From: Propionispora sp. 2/2-37
GTDB lineage: Bacteria; Bacillota; Negativicutes; Propionisporales; Propionisporaceae
Length of the DNA: 64,000 nt
Direction: 5' to 3'
Assembly: GCF_001298735.1 (NCBI RefSeq)
Contig: NZ_CYSP01000016.1
Coordinates: 1 to 64,000 of the forward strand
Part shown: piece by piece, positions 36,828-44,328 of the stretch
Numbering within the stretch: the first letter of the stretch is position 1
Layout of the letters: each line of letters starts with the position of its first letter
The notes under the pieces: generated by a model
The model's input: only the letters and a program-made list of their open reading frames with translations
Told to the model about the DNA's origin: nothing
The model's database searches: none
Made by a program: the position numbers and the translations under genes

Positions 36828-37107
36828 GGCTTTTTATCGGTCGGCAGCCTGGCTGAAATGTCGCGCGGCCTACATCGCGTCGGTGTTTTATTGCTGCGAG
36901 CTTTGTAAAGAGGCGGTTGGAACAAGCGGAATTTTACACCATAAGATTAGCCTCTGTCCTGAAAATATAAACGACCCCAATATCACGCTTAACTGGGATC
37001 ATCTTGAGTATTTATGCGTTCGGTGTCACAACCAAACCCACTCCGACAACCTTCCCGTCCGGGGCGACGTCAAGTTCGACGACCAGGGGTATTTAGTGAG
37101 GCGGTGA
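36808..37107 (+). CDS. HNH endonuclease
   Basis: A 99-residue HNH protein. CELC and CVRC zinc-knuckle pairs flank the HHK (GILHHKISL) and N-H (CHNQTH) catalytic elements. In HK97-type phages the HNH protein next to TerL is needed for specific cos cleavage. The start is TTG 36808 after CTGGAGGA. Confidence 0.92.
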   Translation: MAQEFSRAFYRSAAWLKCRAAYIASVFYCCELCKEAVGTSGILHHKISLCPENINDPNITLNWDHLEYLCVRCHNQTHSDNLPVRGDVKFDDQGYLVRR

Positions 37108-37117
37108 TGAATCGGGA

Positions 37118-38398
37118 ATGCAATTAAGGAATATGTTCAACGCTGTTTTTGGGAAAAAGCAACCGCCCACGAATGTGACCCAATACAGATTCTTGAATGA
37201 CTTTTCGCCGTTCTTTTCGTCCGTTAACGGCAATTATTACGACAATGATGTTGTCCGGACCTGTATTGACGCGATCGCTCGGAACGCTGCGAAGTTGAAG
37301 CCTAAACATATCAGGCGGGCCAACGGCCAGGTCCTGCAGGTACCGGACGGGCTGCAATGGCTCCTGGAGGTTCGGCCTAACCCCTATATGTCGTCTTACG
37401 ACTTCATTTACAAAGTGGTTAGCCAGCTCTACACCAACAACAACTCTTTCGTCTACATTCAGACGGATGCCATAGGCAAAATAACCGGCCTATACCCGCT
37501 GTCGTATTCTTCAATTGAGTTTGTGGAGTATGAAGGGGAGCTATACTGCCGGTTTTATTTTTTGACAGGCTTTCGGATGACGGTGCCATACACCGATCTC
37601 ATTCATCTCCGGCGCCATTTCAACTCCGACGACATCTTCGGGGAGAGCAACCAAAGACCTTTCAAGCCGACCCTGTCGCTCATCCAGACGGTCAACGAGG
37701 GGATCATCAACGCGATAAAATCCAGCGCCCGCCTGCGCGGTTTTTTAAAGTTTACTCAAACGCTCCGGCCGGAGGATTTGAAAGCACAGCGGGACAGGTT
37801 CGTCGCCGACTACCTGTCGATCAACAATGACGGCGGCATCGGCGCCATAGACGCCAAGGCCGACTTTACGCCGGTCGAAATGAACGGCAAAATGGTGGAC
37901 GACAAGCAGATGGCCGTGATTCGCGACAATGCCTACAGGTATTTCGGGGTAAACGAGAACATCATCAAGGCCGATTATACCGAAGACCAATGGAACGCCT
38001 TTTACGAGAGCGTCCTGGAACCCATCGCCATTCAGCTTTCGCTGGAGTTCACGGAAAAGTGCTTCACCGATCGCGAGAAGGGATTCGGCAATGAAATCAT
38101 CTTCGAGGCCAACCGGCTCCAGTACGCCAGTAACCAGACGAAGTGCAACCTGGTCCAATATCTGATGCCCATGGGCATCTTTTCTGTTAATGACGTTCTG
38201 GAAATGTTCAACATGCCGCCGGTGGAAGACGGCGACCGGCGCATCTTTTCGCTCAACTACGTCAATGCCCGTCTGGCCGACATGTACCAGACCGGGGCGC
38301 CGGCGGACCAAAAACCAAACACAGGAGGTAATACGGATGGGGGAAAAACGGCAGAAGGAAATCCGGCTGGCGGAGGTGCGGGCGCTTCCGCTGGATGA
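37118..38398 (+). CDS. portal protein, HK97 family
   Basis: A 426-residue portal subunit forming the dodecameric ring for DNA entry. It has YYDNDVVRTCIDAIARNAAKL, PNPYMSSYDFIYKVVSQL, DLIHLRRHF and the C-terminal wing VNDVLEMFNMPPVEDGDRR. The C-terminal tail is Gly-rich. The protease gene starts 62 bases before its stop in another frame. Confidence 0.96.
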   Translation: MQLRNMFNAVFGKKQPPTNVTQYRFLNDFSPFFSSVNGNYYDNDVVRTCIDAIARNAAKLKPKHIRRANGQVLQVPDGLQWLLEVRPNPYMSSYDFIYKVVSQLYTNNNSFVYIQTDAIGKITGLYPLSYSSIEFVEYEGELYCRFYFLTGFRMTVPYTDLIHLRRHFNSDDIFGESNQRPFKPTLSLIQTVNEGIINAIKSSARLRGFLKFTQTLRPEDLKAQRDRFVADYLSINNDGGIGAIDAKADFTPVEMNGKMVDDKQMAVIRDNAYRYFGVNENIIKADYTEDQWNAFYESVLEPIAIQLSLEFTEKCFTDREKGFGNEIIFEANRLQYASNQTKCNLVQYLMPMGIFSVNDVLEMFNMPPVEDGDRRIFSLNYVNARLADMYQTGAPADQKPNTGGNTDGGKTAEGNPAGGGAGASAG

Positions 38399-39386
38399 TA
38401 CCCAACAGGATATGATCGTCGAGGGCTACGCCATTGTCTTTGAGCAGCCCACAGTGTTGTGGGCCGACCCGGACACCGGGAAGGAGTATAAGGAAATCAT
38501 CTCCCGCGGCGCCCTGGATGGCGTCGATTTGTCGGACGTTCCAATGAAATACAACCACTCCGACAGCGTGATGATCGTGGCACGGTCGCGGAGCAAGACC
38601 CTGACCCTTATCCCGGACGACGTGGGGCTAAAAGTCATCGCAAACCTGGCGCCCACGACCGCCGGCAAAGACCTGTACACGCTGGTTCAGCGGGGCGACA
38701 TCAACAAGATGTCGTTTGCTTTTTATGTGGCGGACGACGAATACGACCGGAACACTTCCACCCGGCGGATCAATAAGTTTGCCGCCATCGGCGACGTTTC
38801 GGCAGTGGACGCGCCGGCGTACGAACAGACAACACTCTCGGCCCGGTCTTATTGCGAGGGTCGGAAAGCCGCGGACGAACTGCTGGAAAAGGAACAACAG
38901 GCGGTTGAAAAAAAGAAGCTGCTATTCCAGAAATATTTCGAGAGCCGTCACGCCATTCCGTATGTGAAAACCGGGACCGTGGATGAACCATGGGATGGGG
39001 CGAAAATGCGGGCGAACCTCAAAACCGGCCCGGACGTTAAGGCCGATTATTACCGGCAGGCATTCGCCTGGGTAGACCAAGATGCGAATCCGGACGCCAA
39101 GGGTTCCTATAAATTCATTCACCATGATGTTTCGGACGGCGGCGCCATCGGTCCGGCCAACATCAAAGGCTGTCAGACCGGCATTGCGGTCCTGAACGGC
39201 AGCATGGGCGGTTCGAAAATCTCCGACGAGGACCGTCAGGGCGTCTATGAACACCTGGCCGCACACCTTCGGGACGCCAAGGTCGAACCTGACGAACTCA
39301 GGAGTACGGGCAATTGCAATAACGAAGACGAGGACATGAACATGGACCTTCGCCGGAAATTGTTGATTATAAAAACCTATCTGTAA
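38337..39386 (+). CDS. HK97-type prohead protease with C-terminal extension
   Basis: A 349-residue protein. Residues 1-185 are a standard HK97 prohead serine protease (EGYAIVFEQPTVLW, MKYNHSDSVMIVARS with the catalytic His, NKMSFAFYV with the catalytic Ser). Residues about 215-345 are an extra domain (AKMRANLKTGPD, GSYKFIHHDVSDGGAIGPAN, SDEDRQGVYEHLAAHL) of a type found in other phage head-maturation proteins. The start is ATG 38337 after AGGAGG; the frame upstream is an overlap with the portal gene. Confidence 0.93.
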   Translation: MGEKRQKEIRLAEVRALPLDDTQQDMIVEGYAIVFEQPTVLWADPDTGKEYKEIISRGALDGVDLSDVPMKYNHSDSVMIVARSRSKTLTLIPDDVGLKVIANLAPTTAGKDLYTLVQRGDINKMSFAFYVADDEYDRNTSTRRINKFAAIGDVSAVDAPAYEQTTLSARSYCEGRKAADELLEKEQQAVEKKKLLFQKYFESRHAIPYVKTGTVDEPWDGAKMRANLKTGPDVKADYYRQAFAWVDQDANPDAKGSYKFIHHDVSDGGAIGPANIKGCQTGIAVLNGSMGGSKISDEDRQGVYEHLAAHLRDAKVEPDELRSTGNCNNEDEDMNMDLRRKLLIIKTYL

Positions 39387-39390
39387 AACT

Positions 39391-39412
39391 GCGGCCGGAT
39401 GGCTGCTTTTTT
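39391..39412 (+). terminator. attenuator between protease and capsid genes
   Basis: GCGGCC (39391-39396) pairs with GGCTGC (39401-39406, one G-U) around a 4-base loop, followed by six T. It may set a higher level for the capsid gene, which has a strong GGAGG site. Confidence 0.5.
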
Positions 39413-39520
39413 AATGCCTTAAACCGCGAAGCTGGATAGCCTAGCGGGCGCGCTGGACAGGGCGTGGCGGATTCGATCCGATTCGATAACAAAATCGCAA
39501 CTTGGAGGTAAGCACTCAAT

Positions 39521-40696
39521 ATGGACAAGAGAATGAAAGAGATTCTCGCCCGTAAAACTGAAATCCGCAATCTGCTTCAAACCGGCGACGAGTGCGACCT
39601 GGATGCCATCCAGGCCGAACTGGAGGCCCTGGAGCAAGAGGAACGCGGTATTCAAAAGCGGCTGGACATCGCCAGCAAACTGAATACCGGCGATGTTCGC
39701 GGCAGAATTATCCTGCCTCCGGGTGCCAAAGTCGCCCCGGAAGAAGAGCAGCAGCGCTCCGGCGTTGACACTACTTCCATGGAGTACAGAACCGCCTTTA
39801 TGAACTATGTTCTCCGCGGCACTCCGCTTCCGCAGGAGTTCCGGGCCGACGCCACCACCATGACCACCGGTGCTCCGATTCCGGAGAATGTCCTCAATAC
39901 AGTTGTGGACAAAATGCTGGCCAGCGGCATGATTCTGCCGATCATCACCCAAACCAACTACCGGGGCGGCGTGGCCATTCCGAATTCCAGCGTCAAGCCG
40001 GTAGCTACCTGGGTGTCCGAAGGTCAGGGCAGCAGCAAGCAGGCCAAGACCACCGGCTCCATCATTTTCGGTTACTATAAACTGCGCTGCGCCGTTGCCG
40101 TCAGCCTGGAAGTTGATACCATGGCCGTGCCCGCGTTCGAGGCCATTCTGATCAACAATGTTTCCCAAGCCATGGTCATTGCGCTGGAGCAGGCGATCAT
40201 TTCCGGCTCCGGCAGCGGCCAACCTACCGGTATTATTTCGGCCGGCACACCGGTCAACGCCGGCCAGGTAATTACCGGCACCCCTTCGCGGAAGTCCTTT
40301 ATCGCCGCCGAAGGCGCTTTGGATATCGCCTACGAGGCAACCGCGAAATGGTGCATGACTAAGCAGACATGGAACGCCATGCTGGGTGAAACCGATACCG
40401 CCGGTCAGCCGATCGCCCGCGTGAACGAAGGTATTCCCGGCAAAACTCCCCGCACTCTGCTCGGTCGCGAGGTTGTGCTGTGCAACTACCTTCCGGCCTT
40501 CTCCACCAGCCTGACCGCCGGCACCGTGTGGGCGTTTTTGTTTGATTTCAGCGACTATGTGCTGAACACCAACTACAATATCAACGTCCAGCGCTATCAG
40601 GAGATCTGGGTTGGCGACGACTGGGTTACCAGGGCGGTTATGATCGCCGACGGCAAAGTCGTCGACCCCAATTCCCTGGTCACTCTGGTTAAGTAA
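39521..40696 (+). CDS. major capsid protein, HK97 fold
   Basis: A 391-residue coat protein. Residues about 1-100 are the scaffolding delta domain, mostly coiled coil (DAIQAELEALEQEERGIQKR), removed by the prohead protease. The mature part has the HK97 P and A domain pattern (VWAFLFDFSDYVLNTNYNI). GGTPL and ISGSGSGQPTGI loops are typical of the family. The start follows TTGGAGGT. Confidence 0.97.
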   Translation: MDKRMKEILARKTEIRNLLQTGDECDLDAIQAELEALEQEERGIQKRLDIASKLNTGDVRGRIILPPGAKVAPEEEQQRSGVDTTSMEYRTAFMNYVLRGTPLPQEFRADATTMTTGAPIPENVLNTVVDKMLASGMILPIITQTNYRGGVAIPNSSVKPVATWVSEGQGSSKQAKTTGSIIFGYYKLRCAVAVSLEVDTMAVPAFEAILINNVSQAMVIALEQAIISGSGSGQPTGIISAGTPVNAGQVITGTPSRKSFIAAEGALDIAYEATAKWCMTKQTWNAMLGETDTAGQPIARVNEGIPGKTPRTLLGREVVLCNYLPAFSTSLTAGTVWAFLFDFSDYVLNTNYNINVQRYQEIWVGDDWVTRAVMIADGKVVDPNSLVTLVK

Positions 40697-40746
40697 TAAC
40701 GGGGCGGCATAGTCCGCCTCTACTTTTTCAAGGCGGTGAAACACAG

Positions 40747-40959
40747 ATGAGAAAAATTGACCGTGTGGCAGCGGCCTTTGCCGATCTGAACCACAAAATC
40801 ATCACCGATATTCTTGCGCGGGGTTATTCACCGACCGATGCGGAAACTCTGGCCACGGTCCGGGAGAATCTCAAAGTCTTGAAGGACTTCGATATTGAGT
40901 CCGATCCGGCGCCGGAAGTTCCCGCCGAGGCTCAGGCAAAAGCCAAGGCTGGTGACTAA
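40747..40959 (+). CDS. small head-region protein
   Basis: A 70-residue helical protein with an Ala/Lys/Glu-rich tail (VPAEAQAKAKAGD). It is usually found between capsid and connector genes and its function is unknown. The start follows AAGGCGG. Confidence 0.72.
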   Translation: MRKIDRVAAAFADLNHKIITDILARGYSPTDAETLATVRENLKVLKDFDIESDPAPEVPAEAQAKAKAGD

Positions 40960-40961
40960 TC

Positions 40962-41300
40962 ATGGCCACGGCTCTCACGCTTGACGACGTCAAGCTTTAC
41001 ATTCGGGTCGACAGCAATGACGAGGATGCGCTCATCCAGGACCTTATGGAAGGCGCCATCGGGTATCTGCAGCGCATGACCGGCAAGGTCTACGACCCGA
41101 CCGACGGCGTTTGGAAGATGGCGGTCAAGTACCTTTGCGCGCATTGGTATGAAAATCGGGACGACACGGTTGTCGGCCGTGACGCCAAAGTGGACCACAC
41201 CATTGATGCGCTCATAAACCACATTTCACTTTGCGCGGATTATGCGGACCTTCCCGCCGGTGACCCGGACAATCCGCCAGTTCCGCCGGTGTCGCCATGA
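40962..41300 (+). CDS. head-tail connector (gp6-like)
   Basis: A 112-residue helical adaptor of the HK97 gp6/DUF3199 type: TLDDVKLYIRVDSNDEDALIQDLMEG near the N-terminus, then helices ending in LCADYADLPA. It binds the portal ring from below. It starts 2 bases after the previous stop. Confidence 0.88.
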   Translation: MATALTLDDVKLYIRVDSNDEDALIQDLMEGAIGYLQRMTGKVYDPTDGVWKMAVKYLCAHWYENRDDTVVGRDAKVDHTIDALINHISLCADYADLPAGDPDNPPVPPVSP

Positions 41301-41611
41301 TTATCGGGCGGATGAAATGGCGGATTACCCTACTTCGCCCTGTTAAAACTCCGGACGGAATGGGCGGCTCGAAAACGACTTACCAACCTGTCGGTAAGGT
41401 GTGGGCGGAGTTTAGGAATCCAAACGTCAAGGAGATTCCAGCCGTCGGCACGGTCGTCGGCGATTTGGTCAGGCTGATGTCCATCCGGCGTCGGACGGAC
41501 ATCAAGCGCGGCTGGCGTGCCCAGAATGAAGGCCGAACCTACGACGTGCTGCACACCTATGACATCGATCGGGAAACCACAGTGATTGTTTGCCGGGAGG
41601 TTGTGTACTGA
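41297..41611 (+). CDS. head closure protein (SPP1 gp16-like)
   Basis: A 104-residue small beta-barrel adaptor: MKWRITLLRPVKTPDGMGG, VWAEFRNPNVKEI and DVLHTYDIDRETTVIVC match the head-tail joining family. It closes the head after packaging. Its start overlaps the connector gene by 4 bases. Confidence 0.9.
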   Translation: MIIGRMKWRITLLRPVKTPDGMGGSKTTYQPVGKVWAEFRNPNVKEIPAVGTVVGDLVRLMSIRRRTDIKRGWRAQNEGRTYDVLHTYDIDRETTVIVCREVVY

Positions 41612-41612
41612 G

Positions 41613-42056
41613 ATGGCTGTTTTCACGGTAAATCTGGGCATCAACGATCTCCAACGGTCCCTCGGAGCTTTCAAAACTTACGACGCCCAGACCCAGGCAA
41701 AACTGCGTTCGGCAGTTCAAACCTCAACGTCGAACATCATGCTGGGCGCAAAACGGCGGGCGAGGGTGAAGTCCGGAGGGTTGGTAAAAGGCATTTCTAT
41801 GTCCTACGACGGCATTCGAAACATCGGCATTGTCCGGGCAAAATCTTCGCACGCCCACCTGGTGGAGTACGGCGCCAGGGCCGCGGAAGAGCGGCCAAAA
41901 AACAAGAAGGCCCTGCACAGTAGCGCATTGACAGGAAGCGGTTTTGCCGCTGCCGCGAACATTCCGGCGCGGCGGGAGTTTCCTTTTATGCGACCTGCAT
42001 TCGAGGACGAGAAACCGAACCTGGTCAGGTCGGCTGAGGCGGCGATCAAACCATGA
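41613..42056 (+). CDS. HK97 gp10-like tail component
   Basis: A 147-residue protein of the HK97 gp10 family, with KRRARVKSGGLVKGISM, HAHLVEYGARAAEERPK and the ending PFMRPAFEDEKP. It joins the neck to the tail terminator. The start is ATG 41613. Confidence 0.9.
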   Translation: MAVFTVNLGINDLQRSLGAFKTYDAQTQAKLRSAVQTSTSNIMLGAKRRARVKSGGLVKGISMSYDGIRNIGIVRAKSSHAHLVEYGARAAEERPKNKKALHSSALTGSGFAAAANIPARREFPFMRPAFEDEKPNLVRSAEAAIKP

Positions 42057-42454
42057 TTATCATGCGGCGCATACCCATGACAGCCCTGCAGACAGGGCTG
42101 TTTAGCTTATTGTCTGCCGGGCAGACAACGCCAGTATATGACGACGTCCCGGAGAATGCTGTTTTCCCGTATATCACAATCGGCGCTTTTACCTGTAAGC
42201 GGCTGCCCGATAAAACATCGGATATCTGGGAGGCGTCGATCCAGATACACATCTGGTCGGATTACAACGGCAAGGCGGAGATCAACGCGGTCGCCAACGA
42301 CATTGCCACGGTGGTTTCGTCGGCCTCGATCGAGGCGCCTGGCTTTTTTGTCATCAGCCAGGACATCGATTTCTTCGAGGCGTTTGCCGAGGAAGAGTTC
42401 GGCTATCACGGCGTTCTCACCGTCGTCATAAGCATTCAAAACACTGGAGGCTGA
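42053..42454 (+). CDS. tail terminator/completion protein (DUF3168)
   Basis: A 133-residue tail completion protein of the gp17/DUF3168 type: PVYDDVPENAVFPYITIG then IWEASIQIHIWSDYNGKAE. It caps the tail tube at the neck. ATGA overlap with the previous gene. Confidence 0.9.
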   Translation: MIIMRRIPMTALQTGLFSLLSAGQTTPVYDDVPENAVFPYITIGAFTCKRLPDKTSDIWEASIQIHIWSDYNGKAEINAVANDIATVVSSASIEAPGFFVISQDIDFFEAFAEEEFGYHGVLTVVISIQNTGG

Positions 42455-42458
42455 TAAC

Positions 42459-42911
42459 ATGTCCGTGAATCTACCGACTAATCCGTCACCGGCCCAGGCT
42501 ACGGTCGGCAAGGATTATCTGCTTTATATCAACACCGGCACCGCTACGGTTCCGATCTGGACGCTCATCGGCGGACAGCGGGCAGGCACTCTGACCCGGA
42601 AAGGCGACACCATCGACGCCTCTGACAAGACCACCGGCGGCTGGAAAGCTTCGCTGGTCGGGCTTCTGTCCTGGTCCATCTCTCTGGACGGCCTGGTGCT
42701 GCTCCAGGACGCGGGCATTACCGCCTTGGAAACAGCTTTTAACGCCGGCAAGCAGGTCAACATTCAGTTCGTTTATCCGGACGGAAAGTATCGTACCGGC
42801 TGGGGCTCCATCTCCGAGTTGACCATCGACAACCAATACAACCAGGCCGCCACGCTGAAGGGTACCATTGACGGCGTAGGCCCGCTCTCCGATCTTACCG
42901 ACCCTTCCTAA
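42459..42911 (+). CDS. major tail protein
   Basis: A 150-residue tube-forming tail protein of the TP901-1/lambda V type: KDYLLYINTGTATVPIWTLIG, RKGDTIDASDKTTGGWK and VYPDGKYRTGWGSISELTID. It polymerises around the tape measure. It is the last gene before the antisense toxin-antitoxin pair. An AAGGAGGAA sequence overlaps its stop but has no start codon after it. Confidence 0.95.
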   Translation: MSVNLPTNPSPAQATVGKDYLLYINTGTATVPIWTLIGGQRAGTLTRKGDTIDASDKTTGGWKASLVGLLSWSISLDGLVLLQDAGITALETAFNAGKQVNIQFVYPDGKYRTGWGSISELTIDNQYNQAATLKGTIDGVGPLSDLTDPS

Positions 42912-42964
42912 AGGAGGAATAAAGAAAGGCCGGCCGGGGTCGCGCTATGCGGGCATGGGCATAT

Positions 42965-42998
42965 GACAACTCCCACCGCCTATAGGCGATGGGAGTTG
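42965..42998. terminator. long hairpin between tail gene and toxin gene
   Basis: ACAACTCCCA (42965-42974) pairs with TGGGAGTTGT (42989-42998), with an inner CGCC/GGCG stem. No T-run follows on either strand. It lies between convergent genes and probably insulates them. Confidence 0.5.
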
Positions 42999-43005
42999 TT
43001 ACCCC

Positions 43006-43281
43006 TTAAGGTCTTTTGAGGGTCATGTCATGTTCCCCAATATTCCGCAAATAGACCGTATCAGGCTTGATGTATTGGAAAGAGACACGGACACTCATGT
43101 TCACCGATGCCTCAAAAATGTCCGCAGTCCCCTGAATCTTTTTGATGCGTAATGAAGGATGCCGTGGATTCTCTTCGATGAGCCGCAGGAACTTTTCGAC
43201 CTGTTCGATGGTGAGAACACCCTTGCCGACCAATTTCCGGAGTTCTTTTATGAACTTGTCACTGCGGCTAATCTTGGGCAC
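43006..43281 (-). CDS. RelE/ParE-like toxin
   Basis: A 91-residue toxin-like protein of the RelE superfamily: SDKFIKELRKLVGKG, LRLIEENPRHPSLRIKKIQG, the core strand VRVSFQYIKP and the ending LRNIGEHD. RelE members cut mRNA on the ribosome. It starts with GTG inside the end of the antitoxin gene, antisense to the surrounding late operon. Confidence 0.85.
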   Translation of the reverse strand: MPKISRSDKFIKELRKLVGKGVLTIEQVEKFLRLIEENPRHPSLRIKKIQGTADIFEASVNMSVRVSFQYIKPDTVYLRNIGEHDMTLKRP

Positions 43282-43552
43282 GTTTGATTTCCTCCAAGAG
43301 TTCGCCCGCCGAGTATTCTTTGCCGTGCCCCTTTTCGGCTATTTCCTGTTCCACTTCCTTCTCAGCGGCCTGCCATTCCTTCGACCAATACCATGCTTGC
43401 TCCTTAGGAACAAGGGTCTTCGGTGTGATGATGATTTTGCCGTTCTCGATAGTGTACTCCAGTATGTCGCCCTCACGGATTGCCAGGGTCTTGGTTAGTG
43501 ATTTGGGCAGGGTCACTTGGTTCCGGCTACGTACCTCAATGCGGCCTGTCAT
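43268..43552 (-). CDS. AbrB/MazE-like antitoxin
   Basis: A 94-residue protein. The N-terminal swapped-hairpin AbrB domain (RIEVRSRNQVTLPKSLTKTLAIREGDILE) binds DNA. The acidic helical C-terminus (EKEVEQEIAEKGH, ELLEEIKRAQD) should neutralise the toxin. The ATG follows GGAGGGCG. A -10 (TATACT, 43589-43594) lies upstream, so the pair is expressed in the lysogen independent of late transcription. Confidence 0.88.
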   Translation of the reverse strand: MTGRIEVRSRNQVTLPKSLTKTLAIREGDILEYTIENGKIIITPKTLVPKEQAWYWSKEWQAAEKEVEQEIAEKGHGKEYSAGELLEEIKRAQD

Positions 43553-43651
43553 TTTGACGCCCTCCGCTTTCTGAATTTCTTACTTTCAGTATATCCGAAT
43601 TTCACACAAAAAGAAACCCTTCATCCACAATTATTAATCAAGGAGGAAATT

Positions 43652-43996
43652 ATGAAAAAGATAATTCCCTTTGACCACTTTGAGGCCGGGCAAACCATTT
43701 ACTTCGACATCGTTCGCCTTGCCGAGCTGGAGAAAGTGCTGGGCGATTCCATCATAAACGTGGTCCGGCGCCAGGACGCCGGCATTAACTTCTGCATCGC
43801 GGGCTGCCTGGTCGGCCTAAAGCACCACTATAAGCGGCCGACAGCGGCGCTCATGGCTGAGAAGATCGAGGAATATCTCGACAAGGGCGGCAACCTGGAC
43901 GAGCTGGCGCTACCGATCGTGCAGGCCATCCTGGCCACCGGCATCTTCGGAAAGGTGGATCAGGAAAGAAAAAACGCGGAAGAGCCCAAGGCGTAA
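43652..43996 (+). CDS. tail assembly chaperone G
   Basis: A 114-residue tail chaperone equivalent to lambda gpG. It holds the tape measure before tube assembly. The 3' end contains a canonical -1 slippery heptamer, so a fraction of ribosomes make the longer G-T fusion. The start is ATG 43652 after AAGGAGGAA; the longer frame is spurious. Confidence 0.88.
   Translation: MKKIIPFDHFEAGQTIYFDIVRLAELEKVLGDSIINVVRRQDAGINFCIAGCLVGLKHHYKRPTAALMAEKIEEYLDKGGNLDELALPIVQAILATGIFGKVDQERKNAEEPKA
43969..43975 (+). promoter_or_regulatory. -1 ribosomal frameshift site
   Basis: A-AAA-AAC in the zero frame (AGA AAA AAC), the classic X-XXY-YYZ slippery heptamer. A slip by -1 leads into an open frame that runs to 44325. 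Confidence 0.9.
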
Positions 43997-44325
43997 CCTT
44001 CGAGTCTTTTGCGGAGTGGGTTGAATGGGCGGAGCCTTTGGCCTACGGTCAGCTGGAGTTGAAACCTTGGGAGTTCGGCCGATTGCAGCCACAAGAATTC
44101 ATCTTGCTCCTGGAAGGCTACTCTTGGCGCCGGAGACAGCAGGAAAACATGATCGCCTACTTCGTCTGCCAGTTGATGAACATCGAGGGCAAATACCTGG
44201 CCCAGCCGATCGGCGTTGCCGATCTTCTTGAGCCGATCCGGGGCGAGCGCAAGCAAAAACGCAGCGACGATGAGGAATATCTGCGCGAGCAGTTCAAGGA
44301 TATCCTAAGAAAGGAAAGGGTGTGA
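43975..44325 (+). CDS. T part of the G-T tail chaperone, made by -1 frameshift
   Basis: The frame joined to gene G by -1 slippage: 108 residues of G plus 116 residues give a 224-residue G-T fusion. The T part reads FESFAEWVEWAEPL then LKPWEFGRLQPQEFILLLEG and ends helical and charged. No good independent ribosome binding site is seen for it (a TTG at 44038 is possible). The tape measure begins 3 bases after its stop. Confidence 0.88.
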   Translation, partial: RGRAQGVTFESFAEWVEWAEPLAYGQLELKPWEFGRLQPQEFILLLEGYSWRRRQQENMIAYFVCQLMNIEGKYLAQPIGVADLLEPIRGERKQKRSDDEEYLREQFKDILRKERV

Positions 44326-44328
44326 GGA

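Noticed and set aside
39419-40744. 441-residue open frame opposite the capsid gene
   Set aside because: Antisense to the major capsid gene in GC-rich DNA; composition (His/Gly/Ala-rich) is that of a shadow frame.
42965-42998. End hairpin of an IS200/IS605-type element
   Set aside because: The hairpin sequence is reminiscent, but no TnpA, TnpB or partner end is nearby; an insulating terminator is simpler.
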